NCBI GenBank assembly: GCA_002356635.1
Contig: CP023454.1
Location: forward strand, 806,001-870,000
Source: Rhodobacteraceae bacterium QY30
Lineage (GTDB): Bacteria; Pseudomonadota; Alphaproteobacteria; Rhodobacterales; Rhodobacteraceae
DNA: 64,000 bases
Direction: 5' to 3'
The position numbers and the translations under genes are program-made. This document shows positions 25,743 through 35,268 of this stretch, piece after piece (the first letter of the stretch is position 1; the number at the start of each line of letters is the position of its first letter). The notes under the pieces are model-generated. The model was not told the origin of the DNA and did no database searches. It worked only from the letters and a program-made list of their open reading frames with translations.

Positions 25743-26528
25743 ATGGCGCAGGACCGGACGCAAACGGCACTTCGGCTGGCCCTTTGGCAGGGGCCGTCAC
25801 CGGCCGGCCGGCCGGAGGTTGCCCGGCAGGCGATAGCGGAGGCGTTGCGCGCGGCGGGTGCGCTGGGGGCAAACTGCCTTGTCCTGCCCGAGGTGTTCCT
25901 GCCCGGCTACAACCATCCCGACATCGCGCGCCTGGCCCTTCCGCAGCACGGCGACTGGAGCACGGATCTTGCCAGTCTGTGCCGGAATGCGGGGTGCGCC
26001 CTGGTCCTGGGCTATGCCGAACGCGCCGGCGACCGGATCTTCAATGCGGCGCTGGTGCTGGATGACCAGGGCCGCCGTCTGGGCAACTATCGGAAGATCC
26101 AGCTTTATGGCCCGCGCGAGCGTGCGATCTACACCCCGGGCGGGGCCTACCTGACCTTCGATCTGGGCGGACGGATGGCGGCGGTGCTGATCTGCTACGA
26201 CGTCGAATTCGCCCCCCATATTGCGGCGCTGGCGCGACGCGGGGTCGAGGTGATTTTGGTTCCCACCGCCAACATGCAGCCTTTCGTTCATGTCGGACTG
26301 CACACCGTTCCGGCGATGGCCGCCAGCCACGGTGTTTCGATCCTCTACGCCAATTTCTGCGGGTCCGAGGGCGAGCTGCGCTACACGGGCGGCTCGGTGA
26401 TCGCGGGTCCGCATGGCGAGGTTCTGGCGCAGGCCGGAGAGGAGGCCGCGTTTCTGGTGGCGGACCTGCCCGCACGCGATCCGGCGCGGCTTTCGACGCA
26501 GGCGCTCGACTTCAGGGCCCTCGATTGA
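25743..26528 (+). CDS. Carbon-nitrogen hydrolase (nitrilase superfamily)
   Basis: A 261-residue nitrilase-superfamily hydrolase. The catalytic triad can be placed: Glu in CLVLPEVFLPG (about residue 45), Lys in NYRKIQLYGP (about 117) and Cys in VLICYDVEFAP (about 151). Length and motifs fit aliphatic amidase or N-carbamoyl amidohydrolase-like branches. The frame extends to 25653, but the ATG at 25743 follows GAGGGGATC and matches the usual N-terminus. It is convergent with the ABC transporter genes across a 517-bp gap, so co-function is possible but unproven. Confidence 0.85.
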   Translation: MAQDRTQTALRLALWQGPSPAGRPEVARQAIAEALRAAGALGANCLVLPEVFLPGYNHPDIARLALPQHGDWSTDLASLCRNAGCALVLGYAERAGDRIFNAALVLDDQGRRLGNYRKIQLYGPRERAIYTPGGAYLTFDLGGRMAAVLICYDVEFAPHIAALARRGVEVILVPTANMQPFVHVGLHTVPAMAASHGVSILYANFCGSEGELRYTGGSVIAGPHGEVLAQAGEEAAFLVADLPARDPARLSTQALDFRALD

Positions 26529-27045
26529 GGAACAGGCTGCAGCAGCCCCTTTTGCCGTTGGACTGGGTACGGCGGATGGCCGTGTCATCTTGTCACGACC
26601 GATGATGCCCCCGAAACCGCTTCGGAAAATGCCCCGACAAGCGGTTCCCGTATTCGGTTCGGAAGCTGGCCGTGCGTTTGTCGGCCCGCCATCCGGCCTT
26701 CGATTCCGACCCCGGGTGTCCGGAACCGAACCCGTGCCGTCCGGGCGGCAAGCTACAGGAGTTATCTGCGGTTTTCTGGCCGCGGTGCTTCATTGACAAA
26801 CAAGGCCGTCTCGAAGGGCCGAAACCGGCCCTGCGCAGATGCGTTCCGCGCGGGTGGGTGAAGCTGGCCTGATGGTCCGGGTCGGGCAGACCGGAAGGGC
26901 GCCCCCGTCGATCACCTCAAGAGCGCCGCCTGTAGGCGGCCGACGCGGTCGGGTGTTTATCTCGGCCAGGGCATCGCCAGCTCCTCCACAAGTCGATGGG
27001 CGAAGCGATGCCCCGACGGACGCGCGGCGGACGGTCGGACCGCCG
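26529..27045. other. Gene-free stretch between the nitrilase and livF
   Basis: No frame here has a convincing start, codon pattern or protein motif; the overlapping open frames (such as 26413-26796) look like chance frames in high-GC DNA. No tRNA-like cloverleaf, IS end or long repeat was seen. The genes on both sides converge on it. It may be decayed coding DNA, but nothing identifies a parent gene. Confidence 0.5.
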
Positions 27046-27747
27046 TCACACCCCCAGCCACTTGTGCTGCGCCTCGGTGTCGGCTCGGATCTCCGCCGCG
27101 GTGCCGCGCCAGACGACCTGCCCCTTCGAGACGACGACGACATCGTCCGCAAGGCTGGTGGCAAAGCCGAAATTCTGCTCGACCAGCACCATCGACAGGC
27201 CCTGATGCTTCAGCTCGGCCAGCTTGTCGTGGATCAGCCGGACGATGATCGGCGCCAGCCCCTCGGTCGGTTCGTCGAGGATCAGCAGCCGCGGGTTCAT
27301 CAGCAACGCCCGGGCGATGGCCAGCATCTGCGCCTCTCCGCCCGACAGTTCGTTCCCGCCGTTCGAAAGCCGTTCCCCCAGCCGGGGAAACAGCGCGATC
27401 GCGCGATCCATGGTCCAGCCGCCCGGTGGGCAGGGGAACCGCCGCGCCGCCAGTTCAAGGTTTTCCTTGACGGTCAGCGAGGGGAAGATGTCACGGGTTT
27501 CGGGGACATAGGCGATGCCCATCCGCGCGATGTCGAAGGGCGTGCGGCCAGAGATCGGCCTGCCTTCGAAGCTGACCGTGCCGCCGCGCAAGGGCAGCAA
27601 TCCCATGATCGTCTTCAGCGTCGTCGACTTGCCGGCGCCGTTACGCCCCAGGACCGCCAGCACCCGGCCGGGTTCCGCCTTCAGCGACAGCCCGTAAAGA
27701 ACCTGCGTTTCGCCATAGCCCGAGGCGATGTCGCTGACGTCAAGCAT
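27046..27747 (-). CDS. livF: Branched-chain amino-acid type ABC transporter ATPase
   Basis: A 233-residue ABC ATPase, last gene of a complete five-gene ABC transporter operon. Walker A is GRNGAGKST (about residues 34-42), the signature is LSGGEAQMLAIARAL, Walker B is LLILDEPTEGLAP, and the switch His region is SMVLVEQNFGFA. TEGLAP after Walker B is typical of LivF. It overlaps livG by 8 bp. Confidence 0.92.
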   Translation of the reverse strand: MLDVSDIASGYGETQVLYGLSLKAEPGRVLAVLGRNGAGKSTTLKTIMGLLPLRGGTVSFEGRPISGRTPFDIARMGIAYVPETRDIFPSLTVKENLELAARRFPCPPGGWTMDRAIALFPRLGERLSNGGNELSGGEAQMLAIARALLMNPRLLILDEPTEGLAPIIVRLIHDKLAELKHQGLSMVLVEQNFGFATSLADDVVVVSKGQVVWRGTAAEIRADTEAQHKWLGV

Positions 27748-28483
27748 CTTCCCAGCTCCCCAGATAGATTTCCTTGAGCAGCGCAGAATTGCGGGCCGCT
27801 TCGGGCAGGCCGTCGAAGACCACCTCGCCGTAATTCAGGACCGTGATCGTGTCGGCTACGTCGAAGGCCAGGTCCATGTCATGTTCTATGATCAGCACCG
27901 TCAGGTCGCGGGGCAGGTTCTTCAGCAGCCGGTGGAACCCACGCGACATCTCGGGGCCGACGCCCGAAGTGGGCTCGTCCATCAGCAGCACCTTGGGCCG
28001 GGTGGCAAGCGCGATGCCGACCTCAAGCTGGCGGCGCACGCCGTAGCTGACCGCGGCAACCGGGGCATGCAGGGACCGCCCCAGGTTCACCAGGGCCGCG
28101 ACCTCCTTCACCGTCTCGATCACTTCGGGATCGTGCAGCGGATCGCGCATCAGCCCGGTGCCCTTTCCCAACGCGATGGCAGCGGCCAGGCCCAGGTTTT
28201 CCCAGACGGTCAGCCCGTCGAACAGGGTGTTCTTCTGATAGCTGCGGCTGAGGCCGCGGCGGGCACGGTCGGCGACCGAAAGCCGTGTCACATCCTCACC
28301 CGCCAGATGGATCGAACCCGACGAGGGCTGGATCTCGCCCACCAGCTGATTGAAAAGCGTGGTCTTGCCGGCGCCGTTCGGGCCGAGAATTACCCGGCGT
28401 TCACCCTTTTCGAGCTTCAGCGCGACGTTGCGGGTGACATGGATGGCGCCGAAGGACTTGTCGAGGTTGCGCGTCTCAAGCAT
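27740..28483 (-). CDS. livG: Branched-chain amino-acid type ABC transporter ATPase
   Basis: A 247-residue ABC ATPase. Walker A is GPNGAGKTT, the signature region reads VSYGVRRQLEVGIAL (LSxGxxR variant common in LivG), and Walker B is VLLMDEPTSGVGP followed by IIEHDMDLAF. The frame extends to 28561, but the ATG at 28483 overlaps livM by 8 bp and is preferred. It overlaps livF by 8 bp at its other end. Confidence 0.92.
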   Translation of the reverse strand: MLETRNLDKSFGAIHVTRNVALKLEKGERRVILGPNGAGKTTLFNQLVGEIQPSSGSIHLAGEDVTRLSVADRARRGLSRSYQKNTLFDGLTVWENLGLAAAIALGKGTGLMRDPLHDPEVIETVKEVAALVNLGRSLHAPVAAVSYGVRRQLEVGIALATRPKVLLMDEPTSGVGPEMSRGFHRLLKNLPRDLTVLIIEHDMDLAFDVADTITVLNYGEVVFDGLPEAARNSALLKEIYLGSWEDA

Positions 28484-29459
28484 TTTCGACCTCCGGTTCA
28501 ATGGGTTTGCCATGCGCGCCCCGGACGGAAAGCCTGTGTTCGATCCACCCATAGACGCCATTGGCGCGGCTCATGACGACGGCGACCAGGATCATACCGA
28601 CGACCGCGTGCCAGTAGGGGGTGAAGGCCGAAACCTCGTGGCGGAGCATGACGAAAAGAAGTGCGCCAACCAGCGGCCCGACCAGCGTGCCGAGGCCGCC
28701 GAGGATCACCACGACCAGCGCCTCGCCCGAGACGGTCCAGGCCATCAACCCCGGCGAGATGTATTGCGTCTGCTGGGCGGCCAGCACTCCCGCAAGGCCT
28801 GCGATGGCACCCGAGATCCCGAAGGCCACCGCCTTGACCCGCCAGGCCGTCAGGCCCAAGGCGCGCAGGCGCTTTTCATTGTGCATCAGGCCGACCATGC
28901 TGCGCCCCATGCCCGACCGCAGCACCTGCGCCGCGACAAGATAGGCCAGCGCCAGCGCCGCCAGGCACCAGAAGGTGAAGGTGCGGGGGTCGTTCAGGTC
29001 AAGGCCGATTGCCGAAAGATCGGGGCGCGGCACGTCCGACAGGCCGTCGTCGCCGCCGAACCAGGGCGATTCGAAGACCAGCGAATAGCCCATCTGGCTG
29101 AAGGCCAGCGTTGCCATGATGAAGTAGATGCCGTGGCTACGGGCGCAGATCGCACCGATCAGCGCCGCCACCGCGCCGGTCAGGCCAATGGCGCCGGCCA
29201 TCGCGGCGGCCGGGCTCAGGCCCAGGTCCGAGGCGAGCATCGCGAAGGCATAGGCCCCCGTGCCCATCAGCGCGCCGTGGCAAAGCGAAACCATGCCACC
29301 GAAGCCCGCCACCAGGTCGAGCGACAGAACCAGGATGGCGAGGATTGCGATTTCGGTCAGGACCTCCAGCCCGAAGTAGCCGGTGAAAGCGCCGTAAAGC
29401 ACGGCGCCGATGGCAAGGAGCGCGAGGGTGATCAGACGCAGGCGAGTATGTCGGAACAT
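28476..29459 (-). CDS. livM: Branched-chain amino-acid type ABC transporter permease
   Basis: A 327-residue inner-membrane permease with about 8-10 hydrophobic segments. The LivM-type segment LDLVAGFGGMVSLCHGALMGTG is present near residue 50 and GGLGTLVGPLVGALLF near residue 265. A longer frame upstream to 29525 would overlap livH; the ATG at 29459 leaves a 4-bp gap and was chosen. Confidence 0.9.
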   Translation of the reverse strand: MFRHTRLRLITLALLAIGAVLYGAFTGYFGLEVLTEIAILAILVLSLDLVAGFGGMVSLCHGALMGTGAYAFAMLASDLGLSPAAAMAGAIGLTGAVAALIGAICARSHGIYFIMATLAFSQMGYSLVFESPWFGGDDGLSDVPRPDLSAIGLDLNDPRTFTFWCLAALALAYLVAAQVLRSGMGRSMVGLMHNEKRLRALGLTAWRVKAVAFGISGAIAGLAGVLAAQQTQYISPGLMAWTVSGEALVVVILGGLGTLVGPLVGALLFVMLRHEVSAFTPYWHAVVGMILVAVVMSRANGVYGWIEHRLSVRGAHGKPIEPEVENA

Positions 29460-29463
29460 CGCT

Positions 29464-30333
29464 TCAGCCTTTCGTGGGGAACAGGCCTGCTGGGCGCAGC
29501 ACCAGGACGGCCGCCAGCAGGGCATAGATCAGGATCGAGGCGAGGCTGGGGGCCAGCACCGCGCCAAAGGTCTGCACGAAGCCGAAGATCAGCGACCCGG
29601 CAATGGCGCCCTTCAGGCTGCCAAGACCGCCGATGACGATGACGATCAGCGTCGGGATCAGGATCTGCAATCCCATGTCCGGCGAAATCGCCAGCACCGG
29701 CGCCGCTATCGCGCCCGCCAGACCCGCCAGCGCGCAGCCAACGACGAAGACGATGAAGAACATCCGCTCGACGTTGATGCCCAGGCAGGCGGCCATCTGG
29801 TCATTGTCGACGCCGGCACGGATCATCGCGCCGACCTGCGTGCGCGTCAGAACCAGGGTCAGGGCGGCCAGCGTGATCAGGCCCAGGACGATGATCAGGA
29901 TCCGGTAGGCGGGGTATTCGATGCCCAGGAAATCCAGTTGCCCGTTCAGCCAGGCCGGAACCGAGATCCCCATCGGCAGATCGCCCCAGAACATCCGGGT
30001 CACGTCCATGGCGACGAAGATCAGGCCGAAGGTCACCAGAACCTGCGCCATCGGCCCGGCGCGCCGCATCCGGCGGATCAGCAGGAAATAAAGCGCCGCC
30101 CCGAGCGTCGCGACGGCGAGCGGGGCGACGACCACCCCGGCCCCGAACCCCGCGAGCCCCGCAACCGTGGCCGCCACGTAGGCGCCGAGGGCATAAAGCG
30201 AACCATGCGCGAGGTTCACGAAATGCATCAGGCCGAAAATCACCGTCAAACCGACGGAAAGCAGGAAAAGCAGCATCGAAAGCTGAAGCGCGTTCAGCGT
30301 CTGCAGCACCCAGAAGCCGGGATCTATAGGCAT
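29464..30333 (-). CDS. livH: Branched-chain amino-acid type ABC transporter permease
   Basis: A 289-residue inner-membrane permease with about 8 hydrophobic segments. LivH-type segments are LTVIFGLMHFVNLAHGSLY near residue 30 and VIVIGGLGSLKGAIAGSL near residue 235. The start at 30333 was chosen over the longer frame because it matches the family N-terminus. It lies 89 bp downstream of the binding-protein gene. Confidence 0.9.
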   Translation of the reverse strand: MPIDPGFWVLQTLNALQLSMLLFLLSVGLTVIFGLMHFVNLAHGSLYALGAYVAATVAGLAGFGAGVVVAPLAVATLGAALYFLLIRRMRRAGPMAQVLVTFGLIFVAMDVTRMFWGDLPMGISVPAWLNGQLDFLGIEYPAYRILIIVLGLITLAALTLVLTRTQVGAMIRAGVDNDQMAACLGINVERMFFIVFVVGCALAGLAGAIAAPVLAISPDMGLQILIPTLIVIVIGGLGSLKGAIAGSLIFGFVQTFGAVLAPSLASILIYALLAAVLVLRPAGLFPTKG

Positions 30334-30422
30334 GATCGCTCCGCAGGAATGGGATTGGGGCAGGGCGGTTTCCGTGGCGCACGGGACGCCACGGAAGATG
30401 TTCACCGAAAGCGGGCAGCCGC

Positions 30423-31607
30423 TCAGTTCGCGGCCATCACGCAGCCGTTGGCCGGGTCGGCCGAGGCCGGCAGCGTCGCGATCACCTTCTGGGTCGTCGC
30501 GCCGTTCTCTCCCTTGACGATCTCGTAGACATAGATCGGCTGGATGAGGTTGTTGGTCGCCGGGTCGATGGTCAGGGCGCCGCGCGGCCCGGTGAAGGCG
30601 ACTTTCGGCAGCGCCGCCGCCAGCGAGGCGCGGTCGGTGGCGCCGGTCTTGGCCGCCTCGATGATGGCGCGGGCGGCGTCATAGCCCTGGAGTGCGAACT
30701 CCGACGGCAAGTGGCCGGACTTGGCCTTGAAGGCTTCGACGAAAGCCTTGTTTTCCGGCGTGTCGATGGTCGGCACATAGTGCAGGGCACTGACGATGCC
30801 TTCTGCGGCGGCGCCTTCCGCTTCCAGGTAAAGCTGCGAGGTCAGGAAACCCGGGCCGTAGATCGGAAGCTCGGCCTTGGCGCCGAAGCTTTCATATTGC
30901 TTGACGAAGGAAATCGCTTCGCCGCCCGCATAGAAGGCGTAGACCGCATCGGCGCCGCTTGCCTTGGCGTTGGTGATGTAGGGGCCGAAGTCCTGGGTTT
31001 TCTGGAAGGGCGTGTATTCGCTGGCCACGACCTCGCCTCCGGCGGCCTTGAAGGCATCGACGAAGGCCTGGGTCATCTGCTTGCCCGCAGCATAATCGGG
31101 GGCCAGCGTGTAGACCTTCTTCACCCCCTGTTCGGCCAGCCAGGTTCCAAGCGGCCGGTTCACCTGCTGGTTCGAGAAGCCGATGCGGGTGATATAGGGG
31201 CTGCACTGGGCGCCCGTCGCTTCGTCGTTGCCCGAAGTCGAGATGACCATCGGCACCTGCGCGGCATGCACGGTGTCGCGGATTGCGCCGGTCACGCCCG
31301 AGGACACGATGCCAGTCAGTACGTCGATCTCGTCCTGAAGGATCAGCTTCTTGGTCTTGGCCAGCCCGACCTGCGGTTTCATCTCGTCATCTTCGCGGAT
31401 GACATCGAAGGTCACGCCGGGCACTTCCTTGCCGTAGGTTTCAAGGCCCAGCATGAAGGCATCCTCGATTTCCTTGCCCATCGCGGCATAGACGCCGGAA
31501 TAGGGCACAAGCAGGCCCACCTTGATCGTTTCTGCCATCGCAGCCGAGGTTGTCATGCAGGTTGTGGCCGCAAGGGCCGCAAAGGCTGCGCCGATCGTGA
31601 ATTTCAT
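30423..31607 (-). CDS. Periplasmic amino-acid/amide-binding protein of the Liv-type transporter
   Basis: A 394-residue solute-binding protein (peripla_BP_6 family) with a signal peptide ending around TTSAAMAET. The mature protein begins TIKVGLLVPYSGVYAAMGKE, the usual first strand and ligand loop of Liv/urea/amide-type binding proteins. It is the first gene of the transporter operon; the ATG at 31607 has GGAGAGGA upstream. Ligand specificity cannot be read from the sequence. Homologues carry branched-chain amino acids, short amides, urea or aromatic acids. Confidence 0.9.
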   Translation of the reverse strand: MKFTIGAAFAALAATTCMTTSAAMAETIKVGLLVPYSGVYAAMGKEIEDAFMLGLETYGKEVPGVTFDVIREDDEMKPQVGLAKTKKLILQDEIDVLTGIVSSGVTGAIRDTVHAAQVPMVISTSGNDEATGAQCSPYITRIGFSNQQVNRPLGTWLAEQGVKKVYTLAPDYAAGKQMTQAFVDAFKAAGGEVVASEYTPFQKTQDFGPYITNAKASGADAVYAFYAGGEAISFVKQYESFGAKAELPIYGPGFLTSQLYLEAEGAAAEGIVSALHYVPTIDTPENKAFVEAFKAKSGHLPSEFALQGYDAARAIIEAAKTGATDRASLAAALPKVAFTGPRGALTIDPATNNLIQPIYVYEIVKGENGATTQKVIATLPASADPANGCVMAAN

Positions 31608-32248
31608 TCTAGTCCTCTCCCTCATTGCGGGGTGAATTCCCCGTGTTCATCCGTTCAGCCCGGGCGGTTCAGCCCGGCTGGTTGCAAATCAATGACAATT
31701 ACTTTGCGCTTCAGGACGCGCCGACCGGCTTCCGACCAAGGTTCAAAGCGAACCAGGCATGCCAAGGAAAACCCCGTTATATGCCCAATTCCGTCACTTG
31801 ATTGCCTCCCTCTCCTGTCCCGTTCTCCCTCCCAGGATCGGTGCAGGGTCAATCTACCTTTGCATCAATGTATTGTCATATCAGCTATGCGTCAACTGGT
31901 TGTCTCAAGCCTTGACATTCCGGGTTCTTTTCCCCGCGCGGATCTGCGAAAACCGGCCGTGCTCCGGTCGGGCCCGTGGTGCAAGTCCTTGGGATGGCGG
32001 GAAATCAGCAGGCGGGCAACGCGGGCGATCCTGATCGGCTGCGCCCCCGTCTTCCCCGGCGGGTGCGGGGCAGCGACGGCAGAAAGGGCAACCCGGCGGG
32101 GATCTGACGCAAGGCAGATTCGGAAAGGATGCGCCTCAATGCGCGAGAGGACATGGAAAGCCGGGGTCCAGATACTAGGTTAGGACAGACATCCCCGATG
32201 ATAGGGAAAGGCCAGGCGGGAAGGGTTCGGTTGAAACGGGCAGGGAAC
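31608..32248. promoter_or_regulatory. Long regulatory region upstream of the Liv-type operon
   Basis: This 641-bp gap has no convincing gene. Near 31840-31920 it is unusually AT-rich. Reading toward the transporter operon (minus strand), TTGACG and TACATT are 17 bases apart, a plausible sigma-70 promoter. An imperfect palindrome around TCAAGCCTTGA (31904-31914) lies just upstream and could be an operator. The remaining 300 bp toward 32248 show no clear feature. Confidence 0.4.
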
Positions 32249-32596
32249 ATGGGCCGGGCCTTGCGTCACTTATGCCTTTGGCTTGTGCCGCTGCTGGTGG
32301 CCGGTTTCGTGCAGGCCGCCCCCGGGCTGCCCCAGGTCGATCGGGAGGAGACCGTTCATCTGCTGGGTGCGGTGGCGACCGCGGTTTCCCGCCCGGTCGT
32401 TGCGAAACCCGCAGCGTCGGACCCCCGGAAGCGCCTGCAAGAGGCGCTCTTGCCCGAACCTGTCGGGCACAAGGGCGCTGACCCACGTCCGCTGCGCCGG
32501 ACGCCGCCCCGCGCCTTCGCCGCCCCGGTCCGGCGGATGGAAAGCGTTGTCCAACCCCGCGCACCGCCATCCGGTCTTTCCGCGCAACTCGTCTGA
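32249..32596 (+). CDS. Possible small exported protein
   Basis: A 115-residue frame with a plausible signal peptide (HLCLWLVPLLVAGFVQA, then APGL) and a purine-rich GGGCAGGGA before the ATG. The mature part is Arg/Pro-rich without a recognised motif, and Arg/Pro-rich text is also what chance frames in high-GC DNA look like. The next two small ORFs follow on the same strand. I cannot name a family and treat this as tentative. Confidence 0.35.
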   Translation: MGRALRHLCLWLVPLLVAGFVQAAPGLPQVDREETVHLLGAVATAVSRPVVAKPAASDPRKRLQEALLPEPVGHKGADPRPLRRTPPRAFAAPVRRMESVVQPRAPPSGLSAQLV

Positions 32597-32645
32597 AACC
32601 GCCGCATTCCCCATGCGGCCGATGCATTTCATGCAGGAAAGACCC

Positions 32646-32822
32646 ATGACCGAAGACACCACCCCACCCGTGCCCCGCCGCGCGGAGCGAACGGCCACGA
32701 CCGCATCTCGCGCGCCGGTGCAAAACGAAAACCCCCGGGCCATCCTGATCAACTGGATCCTGATGGCGCTGGGCCTGGCATCGATTTTCTGGCTGGCGAA
32801 CCTGTGCAGCGATTACCTGTGA
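32646..32822 (+). CDS. Small single-pass membrane protein
   Basis: A 58-residue ORF with AGGAAAG upstream at good spacing. The first 35 residues are hydrophilic (MTEDTTPPVPRRAERT) and the C-terminal 23 are one transmembrane segment (LINWILMALGLASIFWLAN). It is followed 8 bp later by an even smaller hydrophobic ORF. The function is unknown. Confidence 0.5.
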   Translation: MTEDTTPPVPRRAERTATTASRAPVQNENPRAILINWILMALGLASIFWLANLCSDYL

Positions 32823-32830
32823 GAACCGCA

Positions 32831-32920
32831 ATGAAAAGCAGAAAGCTGAAATACGCCCTGATGGCGCTGATCGCCCTGGCCATTGTCGGCGGCGACGTGA
32901 TCTCGATGATCGCTTCGTGA
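32831..32920 (+). CDS. 29-residue hydrophobic peptide
   Basis: A 29-codon ORF: a basic start MKSRKLKYA, then a hydrophobic stretch LMALIALAIVGGDVISMIAS. It starts 8 bp after the preceding small membrane-protein ORF, so the two could form a small-protein operon. It has a membrane-peptide look, but at this size chance is a real alternative. Confidence 0.4.
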   Translation: MKSRKLKYALMALIALAIVGGDVISMIAS

Positions 32921-33100
32921 CCCGGAAGGCGGGCGGTCGGGCACCGCCCGCTTTCGCTTTGACTTCGCGGGCTGCGGCGGGTAGTGAGGCGCCTTCGGCT
33001 CCGATATTTCCGGGGGCGGCCGGCCGTGGTGGCCGGGTCGCGAAGGGGGGAATGGGCGCCGCTCATCGGGTGAAACGCACCCCCTTTCAGGCGATTTGAA

Positions 33101-35254
33101 ATGACTGGACACGATATTGCCGCGCCTCTGGCCGCGGCTCTGGCAGCCAAGGGCTATGCCAACCTGACCCCTGTGCAACAGGCTGTGCTGGCCCCCGAGG
33201 CGGCAGGCCGCGACGTGCTGGTGTCGGCGCAGACCGGCTCGGGCAAGACGGTGGCCTTCGGCCTGGCCATGGCGCCCGAGCTTCTTCTGGACAGCGACCG
33301 TCTGTCCTACGCTCCGGCGCCGCTGGCGCTGGTGATCGCGCCGACGCGTGAACTTGCGCTTCAGGTCGCGCGGGAACTGACCTGGCTTTATGCTGAAGCT
33401 GGGGCGCAGATCGCCACCTGCGTCGGCGGCATGGACTACCGCACCGAGCGGCGGGCGCTGGAACGGGGGGCGCATATCGTCGTGGGAACGCCGGGCCGCC
33501 TGCGCGACCATATCGAGCGGGGCGGGCTGGACCTGTCGGGCCTGCGCGCGGCCGTGCTGGACGAAGCGGATGAGATGCTGGACCTGGGTTTCCGCGAGGA
33601 TCTGGAGTTCATCCTGGAATCCGCGCCCGAGGATCGCCGCACGCTGATGTTTTCGGCCACCGTCGCCAAGCCGATCGCCGAACTGGCGAAGGACTTCCAG
33701 AAGGATGCGCTGCGCATCCAGACGGCCGGTGAGGCGCGCCAGCACGTCGACATCGAATACCGCGCGCTCAGCGTCACGACGCGGGACCGCGAACACGCGA
33801 TCTTCAACCTGCTGCGCTTCTACGAGGCGCGGACCGCCATCGTCTTTTGCAAGACGCGCGCGAACGTCAGCCATCTTCTGGCCCGGATGGGCAACCGCGG
33901 CTTTCAGGTCGTGGCGCTGTCTGGTGAACTCAGCCAGCAGGAACGGACCCACGCGCTGCAGGCGCTGCGGGATGGGCGGGCGCGGGTGTGCATCGCCACG
34001 GATGTGGCCGCGCGCGGGATCGACCTGCCGGGGCTGGAGCTGGTGATCCACGCTGATCTGCCGACCAATTCGGAAACGCTGCTGCACCGTTCGGGGCGGA
34101 CGGGGCGGGCGGGGTCTAAGGGGGTTTCGGCGCTGATCGTGACGCCTGCGGATTACAAGAAGGCACAAAGGCTGCTGCAGGGCGCCAAGATCGTCGCCGA
34201 CTGGGGCAAGGCGCCGTCCGCCGACGAGGTCCGCGCCCGCGATGACGCGCGGCTGGTCGAACATCCCGCGCTGATGACCGAACCGGGGGACGAGGCCGCG
34301 CTGGCGGACGATCTGCTGTCCCGGTTTGGGCCCCAGCAGGTGGCCGCTGCCTTCATCCGGCTGTGGCGCGAAGGCCGTTCGGCCCCGGAAGAGATCGGCG
34401 AGGCGCAGGTCATCGCCCCATCGGCCCCCCGCGAACGCGGTGAATTCGGCCCCTCGGTCTGGTTCAAGCTGTCGGTCGGCCACACCGGCCGGGCCGAGGC
34501 GCGCTGGCTGCTGCCCAAGGTCTGCGAGGCAGGGAACATCACCAAGGACGGCATCGGTGCGATCCGGGTGCGGGAGAATGAAACCTTCGTGCAGATTGCC
34601 ACCGCGCTGGCCAGTCGCTTCGACTCGGTGACCGAGATCGAGCCGGGGATCACCCTGCGCCGGATCGAGGGAGAGCCTGTCTTCGACCGTCCCGAACGCG
34701 CCCCGCGCCGTGACACGTCGCCGGCGAGCCCGCGTCCCCAGGCACGCGCCAAGGCCCGGCCCGCCTTGCTGGAGGAGCCTCGGTCCGAAGCACCGGCAGC
34801 AAGGCCGGCACCGGAGGCCGGGGTCGAACCCGCCCCGCGGCCCCGCGCGCTGAAACCGCAGCCCGTCGAATGGCCCCACGCCCAGGACAAGCCCCGCAGC
34901 TTTGACAAGCCCCGTGCCTTTGACAAACCCCGCGACGTGGCCGCGCCCGAGGCCGCCCGCCCCGAAACGACAGAGGAACGCAAGCCCCGCTGGAAGGCCA
35001 GTGACCGGGCCGCCGCCAAGGCCGCTGGCAAGTCGGACGGGGGGAAGCCCGCCCCCCGTTCAGCCGGCAGCAAGTCCCACGGGGCGGCTTCCCGGTTCGA
35101 GGGTGCCGATGCGCGTCCCGCACGCAGCGCGGGCTTCAAGTCCCATGCTGCGGAAGGCAAGACCGGCAAGTTCGGCAAGTTCTCGGGCAAACCGGGACGG
35201 CCGGACGGCGACGGCGGCAAGGGCTTTGGCAAACCCCGCCGGCCGAAGGGCTGA
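33101..35254 (+). CDS. DEAD-box ATP-dependent RNA helicase (DeaD/CsdA type)
   Basis: A 717-residue helicase. Motifs in order: Q motif YANLTPVQQAVL (about 20-31), Walker A AQTGSGKT (about 44-51), PTRELALQ, TPGR, VLDEADEMLD (DEAD box), MFSATVAK (SAT), and HRSGRTGRAG (motif VI, about 330). Residues about 450-520 match the CsdA/DbpA-type RNA-binding domain (WFKLSVGHTGRAEARWLLP). The last 190 residues are a low-complexity Lys/Arg/Pro/Gly/Ala tail with short repeats (DKPRxFDKPR and similar), probably disordered and RNA-binding. A role in ribosome assembly or cold adaptation is typical of the family. Confidence 0.9.
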   Translation: MTGHDIAAPLAAALAAKGYANLTPVQQAVLAPEAAGRDVLVSAQTGSGKTVAFGLAMAPELLLDSDRLSYAPAPLALVIAPTRELALQVARELTWLYAEAGAQIATCVGGMDYRTERRALERGAHIVVGTPGRLRDHIERGGLDLSGLRAAVLDEADEMLDLGFREDLEFILESAPEDRRTLMFSATVAKPIAELAKDFQKDALRIQTAGEARQHVDIEYRALSVTTRDREHAIFNLLRFYEARTAIVFCKTRANVSHLLARMGNRGFQVVALSGELSQQERTHALQALRDGRARVCIATDVAARGIDLPGLELVIHADLPTNSETLLHRSGRTGRAGSKGVSALIVTPADYKKAQRLLQGAKIVADWGKAPSADEVRARDDARLVEHPALMTEPGDEAALADDLLSRFGPQQVAAAFIRLWREGRSAPEEIGEAQVIAPSAPRERGEFGPSVWFKLSVGHTGRAEARWLLPKVCEAGNITKDGIGAIRVRENETFVQIATALASRFDSVTEIEPGITLRRIEGEPVFDRPERAPRRDTSPASPRPQARAKARPALLEEPRSEAPAARPAPEAGVEPAPRPRALKPQPVEWPHAQDKPRSFDKPRAFDKPRDVAAPEAARPETTEERKPRWKASDRAAAKAAGKSDGGKPAPRSAGSKSHGAASRFEGADARPARSAGFKSHAAEGKTGKFGKFSGKPGRPDGDGGKGFGKPRRPKG

Positions 35255-35268
35255 CCCCTTGTTCCGGA

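Noticed and set aside
26529-27045. Possible decayed gene or insertion remnant
   Set aside because: No identifiable parent gene, inverted repeat or target duplication; kept only as a gene-free stretch.
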